Part shown: positions 8,888 to 18,533 of the stretch, in pieces | Position numbering within the stretch: position 1 is the stretch's first letter | Layout: each line of letters begins with the position of its first letter | Assembly: GCF_951805225.1 (NCBI RefSeq) | Contig: NZ_OX638201.1 | Location: 5,642,001 to 5,706,000 of the forward strand | Origin: an uncultured Flavobacterium sp. | GTDB taxonomy: Bacteria > Bacteroidota > Bacteroidia > Flavobacteriales > Flavobacteriaceae | Length of the DNA stretch: 64,000 bases | Direction of reading: 5' to 3' | Program-made: the position numbers and the translations under genes | Notes under the pieces: generated by a model | Database searches by the model: none | Seen by the model: only the letters and a program-made list of their open reading frames with translations | What the model was told of the DNA's origin: nothing

Positions 8888-10513
8888 TTAACCTAAAAAC
8901 GGGTATCTGTAATCTTCTGGAGTTACAAAAGTTTCTTTGATTGTTCTTGGAGAAGCCCAACGTAATAAGTTCAATGCAGAACCTGCTTTATCGTTAGTTC
9001 CTGAAGCTCTCGCTCCACCAAAAGGCTGCATTCCTACAACAGCTCCTGTTGGTTTATCGTTGATGTAGAAGTTACCTGCAGCATTTTGCAATTTCGTAGT
9101 TGCTACTTCAATAGCATAACGATCCTGGCTAAATACAGCTCCTGTCAAAGCATACTCAGAAGTAGTATCAACTAATTCTAAAGTTTCTTCCCATTTTGCA
9201 TCTTCATAAACATAAATAGTAATAACTGGTCCGAATAATTCGGTTTCCATTGTAGTATATTTTGGGTTTGTAGTTACAATAACTGTTGGTTCAATAAAGT
9301 ATCCAACTGATTTATCGTAATTTCCTCCAACGATGATTTCAGCATCAGCGTCTTTTTTAGCCTGGTCGATATAACTTGCTAATTTATCAAAAGAACCTTC
9401 GTGAATAACTGCAGTAATAAAGTTTCCGAAATCTTCCGGAGAACCCATTTTCATTGATTTTACATCAGCAATTAATTGTTCTTTTACAGCTGGCCATAAA
9501 CTTTGTGGAATATAAGCTCTTGAAGCTGCAGAACATTTTTGCCCTTGAAATTCAAATGCACCACGAGTAATTCCTGTAGTCACTTGTTTTACGTTTGCGC
9601 TTGGGTGTGCAATGATAAAATCTTTACCACCAGTTTCTCCAACGATTCTTGGGTATGTTTTGTAATTGTGAATATTTGCACCAATTTTAGCCCAGATATC
9701 TTTAAATACGTGAGTTGATCCTGTAAAGTGAACTCCAGCGAAATCACGACTTGCCAAAACGGTATCAGTAATCATTAAAGCATCTCCAAAAACAACATTG
9801 ATAACTCCATCAGGAACACCAGCTTCTTTGAAAACTTCGATGATAATTTGTGTAGAGAAAACCTGGCTATCACTTGGTTTCCAGATAACAACGTTACCCA
9901 TCATTGCAGCACTTGCAGGAAGATTTGCAGCAATAGCAGTAAAGTTAAAAGGAGTAATAGCATAAACAAAACCTTCAAGAGGTCTGTATTCTAAACGATT
10001 CCAAACAGAAGAATCTGATTTTGGCTGATCGTTGTAAATTTGAGTCATGAATTCTACGTTGTAACGTAAAAAATCAATTAATTCACAAGAAGCATCAATT
10101 TCTGCCTGGTGAATATTTTTAGATTGTCCAATCATTGTAGCAGCGTTAATACGCGCTCTGTATGGACCTGCAATAAGTTCAGCAGCTTTTAAGAAAATAG
10201 CAGCACGTTGTTCCCACGCCATGTTTGCCCATGCTTTTCTAGATTCAAGTGCATTAGCAATTGCTTTTTCGATATGTTGTTTTTCAGCTAAATGATAAGT
10301 TCCTACGATATGTTTGTGATCGTGTGGAGCTGACATTGTTCTTGTATTTCCAGTTCTGATTTCTTCGCTCCCAATATATAAAGGAACGTCAATTTTAGAA
10401 TTCCACATTGTGGTATAAGCTGCCTGAACAGCTGCTTTTTCTGGTGAGTTAGGTGCGTATCCTTTAACAGGCTCGTTTACCGCTTTTGGTACATGAAAGA
10501 ATCCTTTTAACAT
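8888..10513 (-). CDS. pruA: 1-pyrroline-5-carboxylate (L-glutamate gamma-semialdehyde) dehydrogenase
   Basis: Oxidises L-glutamate 5-semialdehyde to glutamate with NAD+, the second step of proline breakdown. 541 aa, the usual length of the stand-alone enzyme rather than the long PutA fusion. Visible features are the NAD-binding FTGSTHVF, the ETGGKDF motif with E293, and the catalytic cysteine C327 in FQGQKCSAASR. No proline dehydrogenase gene lies in the window. The candidate promoter element TACTTTTG (minus strand, 10555-10562) is about 42 bases upstream. Confidence 0.95.
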   Translation of the reverse strand: MLKGFFHVPKAVNEPVKGYAPNSPEKAAVQAAYTTMWNSKIDVPLYIGSEEIRTGNTRTMSAPHDHKHIVGTYHLAEKQHIEKAIANALESRKAWANMAWEQRAAIFLKAAELIAGPYRARINAATMIGQSKNIHQAEIDASCELIDFLRYNVEFMTQIYNDQPKSDSSVWNRLEYRPLEGFVYAITPFNFTAIAANLPASAAMMGNVVIWKPSDSQVFSTQIIIEVFKEAGVPDGVINVVFGDALMITDTVLASRDFAGVHFTGSTHVFKDIWAKIGANIHNYKTYPRIVGETGGKDFIIAHPSANVKQVTTGITRGAFEFQGQKCSAASRAYIPQSLWPAVKEQLIADVKSMKMGSPEDFGNFITAVIHEGSFDKLASYIDQAKKDADAEIIVGGNYDKSVGYFIEPTVIVTTNPKYTTMETELFGPVITIYVYEDAKWEETLELVDTTSEYALTGAVFSQDRYAIEVATTKLQNAAGNFYINDKPTGAVVGMQPFGGARASGTNDKAGSALNLLRWASPRTIKETFVTPEDYRYPFLG

Positions 10514-10554
10514 GGGATGAAATATTTTAAAATTACGAATTATTTAATTTTACA

Positions 10555-10562
10555 CAAAAGTA
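10555..10562 (-). promoter_or_regulatory. Candidate pruA -7 element TACTTTTG
   Basis: Exact TAnnTTTG on the minus strand. A TTG (CAA at 10586-10588) lies 23 bases further upstream, slightly long for a -33 element. Confidence 0.5.
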
Positions 10563-10660
10563 CAAATGATAATTTGATTATATCACAATACATTATTAAA
10601 AAGTTGTAATTAAATAAACTAATCCCGTTAAGGTGTAAAATAAATATCAGCGTAAATAAT

Positions 10661-10668
10661 TAAATTTG
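10661..10668 (+). promoter_or_regulatory. Candidate -7 element TAAATTTG for the repair gene cluster
   Basis: Exact TAnnTTTG, 35 bases upstream of the ATG at 10704. No clear -33 TTG. Confidence 0.4.
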
Positions 10669-10703
10669 AGGTTATTCCGAAAGAATTTCTTAAATGTAAT
10701 AGT

Positions 10704-11756
10704 ATGAAAATCCCACTTTTAGCTTTTAATGATAAAGGTATTTATTGCCAGCAGGCCGATGTTTATCTCGACCCGTGGAAACCTGTAAAAAATGCCATAA
10801 TCACACACGGTCACGCCGATCATTCGCGCTGGGGAAATCAAAATTATATTACACATTATACCAATATTCCAATCATTCGCCATCGCTTAGGCGAAATAAA
10901 CGTAACCGGAAAAGAATGGGGCGAAACCTTTGTCATTAATAATGTGAAATTCTCCCTGCATCCCGCTGGACATATTATAGGAAGTTCTCAAGTTCGAGTA
11001 GAGCATAAAGGAGAAGTATGGGTTTTTACCGGAGATTATAAAACCGAAGATGACGGAATTTCAACTCCATATGAAGTCGTAAAATGCGATACGTTTATAA
11101 CCGAATGTACTTTTGGTTTACCCGCTTTCAATTGGACGCCGCAAGCAGAAGTAATTACAGAAATCAATAATTGGTGGGCAGAAAATAAATCCGAAGGCAA
11201 AACTTCTATTCTCTTTGGGTATTCTTTAGGAAAAGCACAACGACTTTTAAAATATTTAAATACTGATATCGGAACTATTTATACACACGGCGCGATCGAA
11301 AATATGACGAATGTTTTACGTCCGATGGTTGAATTCCCTCCAACAACTCTCGTAACCAGAGAAACCAAAAAAGAAGAATTATTAGGGAATATTGTTCTCG
11401 CTCCACCAAGTGCACACGGAAGTATCTGGATCAGAAAAATGACGCCTTTTGTAACTGGTTCCGCAAGTGGCTGGATGGCGTTTCGAGGTGCAAGACGAAG
11501 ACGTGCGATTGACAAAGGTTTTGTTTTGAGCGATCATTGCGATTGGTATTCTTTATTAGATAGCGTAAAAGCAACAGGTGCAGAAAAAATAATTTGTACG
11601 CATGGTTACACCGATATTTTCTCTAAATATCTAAGAGAGTTAGGTTACGATGCCAGAACTGAAAAAACACAATACGAAGGCGAAACGGCAGAAATGGAAA
11701 AAGAAGAAGAAAAAGAAGCCGATCAAAATGAAACTTCGATTATTGCTGAAAATTAA
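10704..11756 (+). CDS. Ligase-associated MBL-fold DNA exonuclease (Exo)
   Basis: Metallo-beta-lactamase-fold nuclease of the type encoded with ATP-dependent ligase and Lhr-Core in a bacterial DNA repair cluster. The metal-binding motif ITHGHADH has H35, H37, D39 and H40. A further histidine occurs in HPAGHIIGS and a late one in DHCDWYSL. The acidic tail (EKEEEKEADQNE) lies outside the fold. 350 aa is normal. It leads a co-oriented set with the ligase, helicase and phosphoesterase genes, but a palindromic repeat element separates it from the ligase gene. Confidence 0.88.
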   Translation: MKIPLLAFNDKGIYCQQADVYLDPWKPVKNAIITHGHADHSRWGNQNYITHYTNIPIIRHRLGEINVTGKEWGETFVINNVKFSLHPAGHIIGSSQVRVEHKGEVWVFTGDYKTEDDGISTPYEVVKCDTFITECTFGLPAFNWTPQAEVITEINNWWAENKSEGKTSILFGYSLGKAQRLLKYLNTDIGTIYTHGAIENMTNVLRPMVEFPPTTLVTRETKKEELLGNIVLAPPSAHGSIWIRKMTPFVTGSASGWMAFRGARRRRAIDKGFVLSDHCDWYSLLDSVKATGAEKIICTHGYTDIFSKYLRELGYDARTEKTQYEGETAEMEKEEEKEADQNETSIIAEN

Positions 11757-11772
11757 TTAAATGGAAAGAAAA

Positions 11773-11910
11773 TTAACGCATAGAAACATAGTTTTTCTTT
11801 GTGGTTAAAGGCATTTCATTTGTTTAAACAAACATAGCTATGTGTGAAAATCTAGATTTTTTAAAAACATCTTCTTTTTCAATTTCAAACCTATGTTTCT
11901 ATGTGTTTAA
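11773..11910. repeat. Palindromic intergenic element, type A copy 1
   Basis: About 138 bases bounded by inverted arms containing CATAGAAACATAG (11779-11791) and CTATGTTTCTATG (11891-11903). The interior shares GGCRTTTCA and GGCTATGTG/AGCTATGTG-like stretches with the copy at 18534-18676. No ORF or transposase. It is probably a MITE- or REP-like element. Confidence 0.75.
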
Positions 11911-11947
11911 CAATTATGCGGAACGAGTTTAAAAATAATATACGTTA

Positions 11948-13549
11948 ATGAAAAACTTTGCCCAACTTATAAAAACCCTTGACAGTTCGAATAAAACGAA
12001 CGTAAAAGTAGATGCCCTGACGACGTATTTTAAAAATGCATCGCCGGAAGATAAAGTATGGACAATTGCAATTTTATCACATCGACGTCCGCCAAGACCG
12101 GTCAATACTACTTTATTGCGAATTTGGGCAAATGAGTTAGCCAATATTCCGTTATGGCTTTTTGAAGAAAGTTATCATATTGTGGGCGATTTAGCCGAAA
12201 CGATTGCTTTGATCATTCCAACTACAAAAGAACATTCGGATAAAAGTTTAACAGAATATCTACAGGAAATTATCGCTTTAAAAAAGAAATCAGATCCTGA
12301 GAAAAAAGAATATTTACATGAAAATTGGTTAGCGCTTAATTATTACGAACGCTTTGTTTTTACCAAATTAATTACCGGAAGTTTAAGAATCGGCGTAAGC
12401 CAAAAATTAATGACGCGCGCCTTATCAAAAGCAGAAAATGTGGATGAAGATACTTTGGCTTATAAATTAATGGGAAACTGGGATCCGAACACCATTACTT
12501 TTCAGGAATTAATTTTGGATGAAAAAAGCAGTGATTATTTATCTAAACCCTATCCCTTTTATTTGGCATATCCAATTGAAGGCGAAGTAGAAAATCTTGG
12601 AAATCCCGAAGATTGGTCAATCGAACATAAATGGGACGGAATTAGGTCACAAACTATCATCCGCGAAAGCGAAATTTATGTTTGGTCGAGAGGAGAAGAA
12701 TTAGTTACAGATAAATATCCGGAGTTTAAATCTTTCTTGGGAATTATTCCAAACGGAACCGTTATCGATGCTGAGATTCTGGCTTTTCCGGAAGGAGAAA
12801 TAGGGACCTTTAATGATTTACAAGCCAGAATTGGTCGTAAAACTATTTCTGCATCTTTGTTAGAAAAAGTTCCTGTAATTTTAAAAGCGTATGATATTCT
12901 GGAATGGGAAGGGAAAGATATTCGGGATTTACCTTATGTAGAACGCCGATTGTTATTAGAACAATTGTACGATTCGATAAAAGATAAAACGTCTCATTTT
13001 CAATTATCAGAAAGAATTTTGCTCCATTCCTGGGAAGATGTAACGAACGAAAGAATGCGTGCCCGCGAAATGAAAAGCGAAGGTTTGATGTTAAAACGAA
13101 ATAATTCGCCGTATCAGGTAGGAAGAAAAAAAGGCGATTGGTGGAAATGGAAAATAGAACCTCTCGTAATCGATGCTGTTTTAACTTACGCTATGCGAGG
13201 TCATGGACGACGCTCGAATCTTTTTACCGATTATACTTTCGCACTTTGGCAAACCAATGAAAAAGGCGAACGAGAACTCGTCACTTTCGCGAAAGCATAT
13301 TCCGGTTTAACCGATGCCGAATTCAGAAAAGTTGATGATTTTATAAAGAAGAATACTTTAGAAAGATTTGGTCCCGTAAGAAGTGTAACGCCACAATTGG
13401 TTTTCGAAATTGGTTTTGAAGGCATCGCACTTTCAAAAAGACATAAAAGCGGAATTGCAACCCGATTTCCGAGAATCTTAAGATGGAGACAAGACAAAAA
13501 AATAGAAGAAGCCAACTCTATAGAAGATTTAAAAAACATGATTTCATGA
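11948..13549 (+). CDS. ATP-dependent DNA ligase (PP_1105-type, ligase-associated repair cluster)
   Basis: Joins nicks using ATP. It is an accessory ligase, distinct from the NAD-dependent replicative LigA. An N-terminal helical domain (about 1-200) precedes the nucleotidyltransferase core with motif I HKWDGIR (adenylated lysine K228), motif III VIDAEILAF, motif IV SEGLMLKR and motif V WWKWKIEP. A C-terminal OB-fold follows. 533 aa matches the family. Its stop codon is the first base set of an inverted repeat that separates it from the helicase gene. Confidence 0.92.
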   Translation: MKNFAQLIKTLDSSNKTNVKVDALTTYFKNASPEDKVWTIAILSHRRPPRPVNTTLLRIWANELANIPLWLFEESYHIVGDLAETIALIIPTTKEHSDKSLTEYLQEIIALKKKSDPEKKEYLHENWLALNYYERFVFTKLITGSLRIGVSQKLMTRALSKAENVDEDTLAYKLMGNWDPNTITFQELILDEKSSDYLSKPYPFYLAYPIEGEVENLGNPEDWSIEHKWDGIRSQTIIRESEIYVWSRGEELVTDKYPEFKSFLGIIPNGTVIDAEILAFPEGEIGTFNDLQARIGRKTISASLLEKVPVILKAYDILEWEGKDIRDLPYVERRLLLEQLYDSIKDKTSHFQLSERILLHSWEDVTNERMRAREMKSEGLMLKRNNSPYQVGRKKGDWWKWKIEPLVIDAVLTYAMRGHGRRSNLFTDYTFALWQTNEKGERELVTFAKAYSGLTDAEFRKVDDFIKKNTLERFGPVRSVTPQLVFEIGFEGIALSKRHKSGIATRFPRILRWRQDKKIEEANSIEDLKNMIS

Positions 13550-13636
13550 AAGGTTCAAAGGGACAAAGTTTCAAAGAAAAAACTTTAGAAAACAGCTAAA
13601 CTTTGTCCCTCTGAACCTTTGCAACTTTGAACCTAA
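13549..13636. repeat. Palindromic intergenic element, type D
   Basis: Inverted arms of 23 bases (13549-13571 and 13598-13620) with one mismatch; the core is GGTTCAAAGGGACAAAG. A further GCAACTTTGAACCT follows the right arm. It fills the ligase-helicase gap, so the pair may be read through a hairpin. Confidence 0.75.
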
Positions 13637-13641
13637 AAAAA

Positions 13642-16104
13642 ATGAATAGAGAGGAACTTTATACCATTGCAGAAAACTGGTTTCACGATCAGGGTTGGAA
13701 AGCATTTCCTTTTCAAACCCAGACCTGGACTGCTTTTCTGCAAGGTAAAAACGGTTTATTAAACGCGCCAACCGGAAGCGGAAAAACCTATGCTTTATGG
13801 TTTCCGATCGTTCTCGATTACATTAAAAAAAATCCTGATTATAAAACCAAACATAAACCCGGATTAAAAGCAATCTGGATTACGCCCTTGCGCGCACTTT
13901 CGGTCGAAATAAAACAAGCTGCTGAAAGAATTGTTCAAGATTTAGATACGCAAATGACCGTTGGAATTCGGTCTGGAGATACTTCGCAAAGCGAAAGAGT
14001 AAAACAAAGCAAAAAAATGCCGGATTTACTAATAACAACTCCAGAAAGTTTACAATTGCTTTTAGCATCAAAAGAATTCGCTAAAACTTTTGCCAATTGT
14101 TCGGCGATTGTAGTAGACGAATGGCATGAATTATTAGGCACAAAACGTGGTGTACAAATGGAACTTGCTTTGTCTCGATTAAAAACCGTAGCGCCAAAAA
14201 TGCGTATTTGGGGAATTTCAGCCACAATAGGAAATCTCGAATTAGCACAACAAGTTTTACTAGGATTAAATTCTGAAGCCTATCAAAATTCGGTTTTAAT
14301 AAAAGCGAATATCAACAAGAAGATAAAAGTACTTTCGATATTGCCTGAGAAAATGGACAGTTATCCGTGGCGCGGACATATGGGATTACACTTAATTGAT
14401 GAGGTTGCTAAAATCATCAGAAAGAGTAAAACCACTTTAATTTTTACCAATGTTCGTTCGGCTTGCGAAATGTGGTTTCAGGCCATATTAGAAAAATATC
14501 CTGAATTTGCCGGAGATATGGCGATGCATCACGGAAGTATTAGTCGAGAAACGCGTTTGTGGGTTGAAAATGCGATTAGAAACGAAGATTTAAAAGTAGT
14601 AGTTTGTACTTCGAGTTTAGATTTGGGAGTTGATTTTGCTCCGGTTGAAACTATAATTCAAGTTGGCGGACCAAAAGGTGTTGCACGTTTTCTGCAAAGA
14701 GCAGGACGAAGCGGTCATCAACCCGGAAAAGAAAGTGTTATTTATTTTCTTGCAACGCATGCAATTGAACTTATAGAAGCGTCGGCACTTAAAAAAGCAG
14801 TTGAAAAAACGATTGTCGAAGATCGAATTCCGTATTTAAACAGTTGGGATGTTTTGGTACAATATTTAAATACTTTGGCGGTTTCAGACGGATTTTTTCC
14901 TGATGAAATTTTTGAAGAAGTGAGACAAACATTCTGCTATCAAAACATCACAAAGGAAAACTGGAACTGGATTCTGAATTTCATTACCAACGGAAGTCAG
15001 AGTTTACAAGCTTACGACGAATTCAAAAAAGTTGAGGTTGAAGAAGACGGACGTTTTAAAATCAATAGTAGATTGATTGCCATGCATCATCGAATGCAAA
15101 TTGGGACAATCGTAGGCGATGCATCTTTGAACGTTAAGTTTTTAAGCGGAGGCTATATTGGTTCTATTGAAGAATGGTTTGTCTCAAAACTAAAACCCGG
15201 CGATGTTTTTACTTTTGCCGGAAAAAGACTTGAACTTTTCCGTGTAAAAAACATGCAGGTTCTAGTTCGAAAAGCCGATCCTAAAAAAGCATCAAAAGTA
15301 GTAAGTTGGATGGGCGGTCGTATGGCTTTGTCTGTACAAATGAGCGAATTGCTTCGGGAAGAATTATATGCTGCAAATACAGATAATCTGACTCCGGAAT
15401 TAAAAGCCTTAAAACCTATTTTTGATAGACAACGCAAGGAAAGCATTGTTCCTGATACAAACGAATTTTTAATAGAAACCTTTAAAACCAGAGAAGGATT
15501 TCATGCCGTTTTTTATCCTTTCGAAGGTCGGTTTGTGCATGAAGCTTTGGCTAGTATTCTCTCGTATCGCATTAGTTTGCTTTCGCCAATTACTTTTTCT
15601 CTGGCGTATAATGATTACGGATTTGAGTTACTTTCAGATCAGGAAATTGATATGCAGGCTATTTTTGATAATAACTTATTTTCATCAGAATATATTCATC
15701 ATGATTTGCAAAAAAGCTTAAATTCGACCGAAATGGCTCGAAGAAAATTCAGAGATATTGCTGTAATTGCCGGATTGGTTTTTACAGGAATGCCGGGAAA
15801 ACCTGTTAAAACGAAACATTTGCAAAGTGGTTCGCAATTGCTTTTTGAAGTTTTTCGAGATTATGAACCAGATAATTTATTATTGCAACAAGCTTATATA
15901 GAAACATTTGAACATCAACTAGAAGAAGGACGTTTGCTTCAGGCATTGGAACGAATTAACAGCCAGACAATTGTTTGGAAACAATGCAAAAAGCCAACGC
16001 CATTCAGTTTTCCTATAATTACAGATCGATTAAGAGAAAAATTGTCTAGTGAAACTTTGCAGGAAAGAATCAAAAAAATGACTGCAAGTTATATGAAAGT
16101 CTAA
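13642..16104 (+). CDS. Ligase-associated DEXH-box DNA helicase (Lhr-Core)
   Basis: ATP-driven 3'-5' translocase of the Lhr-Core type, encoded with ligase, exonuclease and phosphoesterase. The ATG at 13642 gives 820 aa. An earlier in-frame TTG at 13627 falls inside a repeat and is unlikely. Walker A is NAPTGSGKT (residues 41-49), the DEXH box is VVDEWHELLG, motif III is GISATIG, and motif VI is LQRAGRSGHQPG. The winged-helix and Lhr-specific beta-rich C-terminal half follow. It ends 8 bases before the phosphoesterase gene. Confidence 0.93.
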   Translation: MNREELYTIAENWFHDQGWKAFPFQTQTWTAFLQGKNGLLNAPTGSGKTYALWFPIVLDYIKKNPDYKTKHKPGLKAIWITPLRALSVEIKQAAERIVQDLDTQMTVGIRSGDTSQSERVKQSKKMPDLLITTPESLQLLLASKEFAKTFANCSAIVVDEWHELLGTKRGVQMELALSRLKTVAPKMRIWGISATIGNLELAQQVLLGLNSEAYQNSVLIKANINKKIKVLSILPEKMDSYPWRGHMGLHLIDEVAKIIRKSKTTLIFTNVRSACEMWFQAILEKYPEFAGDMAMHHGSISRETRLWVENAIRNEDLKVVVCTSSLDLGVDFAPVETIIQVGGPKGVARFLQRAGRSGHQPGKESVIYFLATHAIELIEASALKKAVEKTIVEDRIPYLNSWDVLVQYLNTLAVSDGFFPDEIFEEVRQTFCYQNITKENWNWILNFITNGSQSLQAYDEFKKVEVEEDGRFKINSRLIAMHHRMQIGTIVGDASLNVKFLSGGYIGSIEEWFVSKLKPGDVFTFAGKRLELFRVKNMQVLVRKADPKKASKVVSWMGGRMALSVQMSELLREELYAANTDNLTPELKALKPIFDRQRKESIVPDTNEFLIETFKTREGFHAVFYPFEGRFVHEALASILSYRISLLSPITFSLAYNDYGFELLSDQEIDMQAIFDNNLFSSEYIHHDLQKSLNSTEMARRKFRDIAVIAGLVFTGMPGKPVKTKHLQSGSQLLFEVFRDYEPDNLLLQQAYIETFEHQLEEGRLLQALERINSQTIVWKQCKKPTPFSFPIITDRLREKLSSETLQERIKKMTASYMKV

Positions 16105-16112
16105 AAAGAAAT

Positions 16113-16748
16113 ATGAAAATAGTCATTGATAATCAAATATTTACATTGCATCAATCCGGAGCAGTATTTTGGGAAGAAAAGAAGATTCTTTTAATTTCGG
16201 ATGTGCATTTAGGTAAGGTTGCGCATTTTAGAAAACACGGAATCGGAATTCCGAAAGATGCTATTTTTGAAAATTTTACTCGTTTAAACGCCGTTTTAGA
16301 ATTGTTCAATGTTGAAACGATTGTTTTCTTAGGAGATTTATTTCACAGTAAAATCAATAACGAATGGGATTTATTTGTAGAATGGACCCAACAACATTCG
16401 CAAAAGATTATTTTGGTTGAAGGAAATCACGATATTATTTCTAAAGAATTTTACGCCGATTTGAATATTGAAATTTATAGCGAATTAGTTATAGATAATT
16501 TTTTACTGACGCATCATCCAACAGAAGAAGAAAATCTTTTTAATTTTTGCGGACATCTTCATCCCGGAATAAAATTAAAAGGATTAGGAAGACAATTTTT
16601 AAGTTTATCGTGTTTTTTTAGAAAACCGAAACAATTGATTTTTCCTTCGTTTGGAGAATTTACCGGCAATTCGTACTTAATTCCAACAGAAAATGACAAA
16701 GTCTACGCCATTACAAAAGAAGAAGTAATTGAAGTTAATGTAAATTAA
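16113..16748 (+). CDS. pdeM: Ligase-associated metallophosphoesterase/endonuclease PdeM (MPE)
   Basis: Binuclear-metal phosphoesterase of the repair cluster, described as a Mn-dependent DNA endonuclease in relatives. All calcineurin-like motifs are visible: DVHLGK (D30, H32), FLGDLFHS (D75), EGNHD (N105, H106), LTHHP, and CGHLHPG. 211 aa is normal. It is the last gene of the cluster, and its TAA overlaps the convergent apaG stop by 3 bases, leaving no room for a terminator between them. Confidence 0.9.
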   Translation: MKIVIDNQIFTLHQSGAVFWEEKKILLISDVHLGKVAHFRKHGIGIPKDAIFENFTRLNAVLELFNVETIVFLGDLFHSKINNEWDLFVEWTQQHSQKIILVEGNHDIISKEFYADLNIEIYSELVIDNFLLTHHPTEEENLFNFCGHLHPGIKLKGLGRQFLSLSCFFRKPKQLIFPSFGEFTGNSYLIPTENDKVYAITKEEVIEVNVN

Positions 16749-17131
16749 TTTAAAGCAAACGGAGCACACATTCTAAAAGTAGGAACAATAACTTTGAATG
16801 TTTTTGTAGTCGTAAAATTGATCATATTAAAATGACCTTTCATAGCGCCATAAGGTGATGATAATAAACAACCAGAGCTATAAGTGTGATTTTCTCCAGG
16901 TTTTAAAACTGGTTTTTTTCCAATAACGCCTTCTCCGTCAACAACCTCTAAATCATTTAGAGAATCAAAAATTTCCCAGTGACGAGAAGTTAACTGAACA
17001 GAATCTTTACTGTGATTTTCGATTGTAACGACATAACTAAAGGCAAAATGAATCTTGTAGTTTTTGAAGTAAGTACCTTCAAAACTAGTCAAAACAGATA
17101 TTTTTATGCCTCTTGTAATTTGAGAAACCAT
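16745..17131 (-). CDS. apaG: ApaG family protein
   Basis: 128 aa, made almost entirely of one ApaG (DUF525) beta-sandwich domain. The signature is visible in HFAFSYVVTIENHS, LTSRHWEIFDS, VVDGEGVIGKKPVLKPGE and the YSSGCLLSSPYGAMKGHF block. The fold is linked to Co/Mg resistance in enterobacteria and to pyrophosphate binding in relatives. The molecular role is unsettled. It is convergent with pdeM and lies downstream of the Plug gene on the same strand, 101 bases before its start codon in reverse orientation. Confidence 0.93.
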   Translation of the reverse strand: MVSQITRGIKISVLTSFEGTYFKNYKIHFAFSYVVTIENHSKDSVQLTSRHWEIFDSLNDLEVVDGEGVIGKKPVLKPGENHTYSSGCLLSSPYGAMKGHFNMINFTTTKTFKVIVPTFRMCAPFALN

Positions 17132-17232
17132 ACTAAAGTAGTATATATGTGTGCGTTATATGTGCAAATCTACAAAAAAAAATCATTCCGCCCGAAACCT
17201 TAACAATGTTTTAATGAATGATGAACAATGTT

Positions 17233-18495
17233 TTAATTTATGATGTTTATTGAGTTTGCATTTCCTTTTCCGATAACTCTTTGATAGCGATCTGAGGTTT
17301 CTTTGTAATAAACTAATATGGTGTACTCATTCTCAGTTTGATAAAAATTTCCGTCTATAGCATTTTCATTGTCAATTACACCTTTTTTATCTGCAATTGT
17401 GTATTGAAAATTAGTAAAACCCTGCTTAATCATAACGGCTTTTTCAAAAAGTCCTTTCTCAGCATTATAATCCATTTTATATTCTGGCGAAAGGCTGTAA
17501 TTATTAAACATTCCAGTAATATAAATGTCTTTGCTTGAAGATCTAAAAGTGGGAGCAGACAAGCTGAAATAAACCCACGCATAATCAGCTTCGATTTCGT
17601 TATTCGAAGCGTTTATATTTTTTACAACAAAATTCCCGTTTACATCTTGATTTAAAGTATAAATCTGATTGGCGCGTGCCAAATTGGTGTATAAATACGA
17701 GTTGTAAATGTCATTATTTGCACCAACTTTTGCAACATTATTGCTTCCTGCTCGAATGTCTTTGTTCTCAAAATACAAGAATTCATTTCCGCCCCAAAAT
17801 TGAGTTTCCTTATTGTATTTATAAACCAGTTGATTTCCGATTGTGTATTGTGGCGGAATATTTTTTATAGCAGTATTGAAATTTCCGTTTTGTAATAAAA
17901 GAATTTTTACGTTTTGCAATGGAGTCTGAAAAACAATATCATTTGATAAAACCGCAAAATCCAAATTTTGTTTATAATCTATATTCGTAACATCACGGCT
18001 TCTTTTTACCTGAGCCGTAACCGTAGAATGTTCTTCATACAAAATGAACTTTCGTGAAAAAACAACTTCTCTGTCTTCGTTAAGAATCTTCAAGATATAG
18101 TTTCCTGAAATGCGCAACTGACTTGTAAATTGATTTGGAAAAGGAAGTCGATAATGAGAATAAACCTGAAGCGTGTTGAATGAATTTACATAATCTGTAA
18201 TTCTTTGATTATCGAAACCACTTATATAATCCGTTTTTGGAATATCAGTTGGAATCCAGTTGTAGTCACAATGCACAACTTCAAAATAATAATTGGCTTC
18301 ATTACCAAATAAATCATCAAATTGAAATTGAAATGTGTCGCCTAATTGAAATATAGGAACAACATTATTACCATTCTGAACAAATGAAACGGTTTTGATA
18401 TTATAAGGAGGAACTACTTCATTTTGTACTTCTTGAGCTGTCGCCGAAGCAAAAATGAAAAGTAAAAGGAGATTTCTAAATAAAAATTTTGGCAT
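17233..18495 (-). CDS. Type IX secretion system Plug protein (DUF5103)
   Basis: 420 aa exported protein with a signal peptide (residues 1-20, ending SATAQ). The sequence NIKTVSFVQNG..FQLGDTFQFQFDDL, YYFEVVHCDYNWIPTDI and FTSQLRISGNYILKI is typical of DUF5103. In F. johnsoniae the member of this family is the Plug that closes the periplasmic side of the SprA translocon. The second half is beta-rich (DIYITGMFNNY, YNAEKGLFEKAV) like a carbohydrate-binding-type sandwich. Its presence fits a gliding, T9SS-bearing host. A palindromic element lies upstream. Confidence 0.88.
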   Translation of the reverse strand: MPKFLFRNLLLLFIFASATAQEVQNEVVPPYNIKTVSFVQNGNNVVPIFQLGDTFQFQFDDLFGNEANYYFEVVHCDYNWIPTDIPKTDYISGFDNQRITDYVNSFNTLQVYSHYRLPFPNQFTSQLRISGNYILKILNEDREVVFSRKFILYEEHSTVTAQVKRSRDVTNIDYKQNLDFAVLSNDIVFQTPLQNVKILLLQNGNFNTAIKNIPPQYTIGNQLVYKYNKETQFWGGNEFLYFENKDIRAGSNNVAKVGANNDIYNSYLYTNLARANQIYTLNQDVNGNFVVKNINASNNEIEADYAWVYFSLSAPTFRSSSKDIYITGMFNNYSLSPEYKMDYNAEKGLFEKAVMIKQGFTNFQYTIADKKGVIDNENAIDGNFYQTENEYTILVYYKETSDRYQRVIGKGNANSINIIN

Positions 18496-18533
18496 CTTAT
18501 TACGTTGTATGAATTCGTTGGGTATAATTTATT

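Noticed and set aside
8888..10513. Fusion of pruA with proline dehydrogenase
   Set aside because: 541 aa begins directly with the aldehyde dehydrogenase domain. No proline dehydrogenase part is present.
11773..11910. Possible insertion sequence
   Set aside because: The element is under 150 bases with no transposase ORF. It is listed as a palindromic repeat only.
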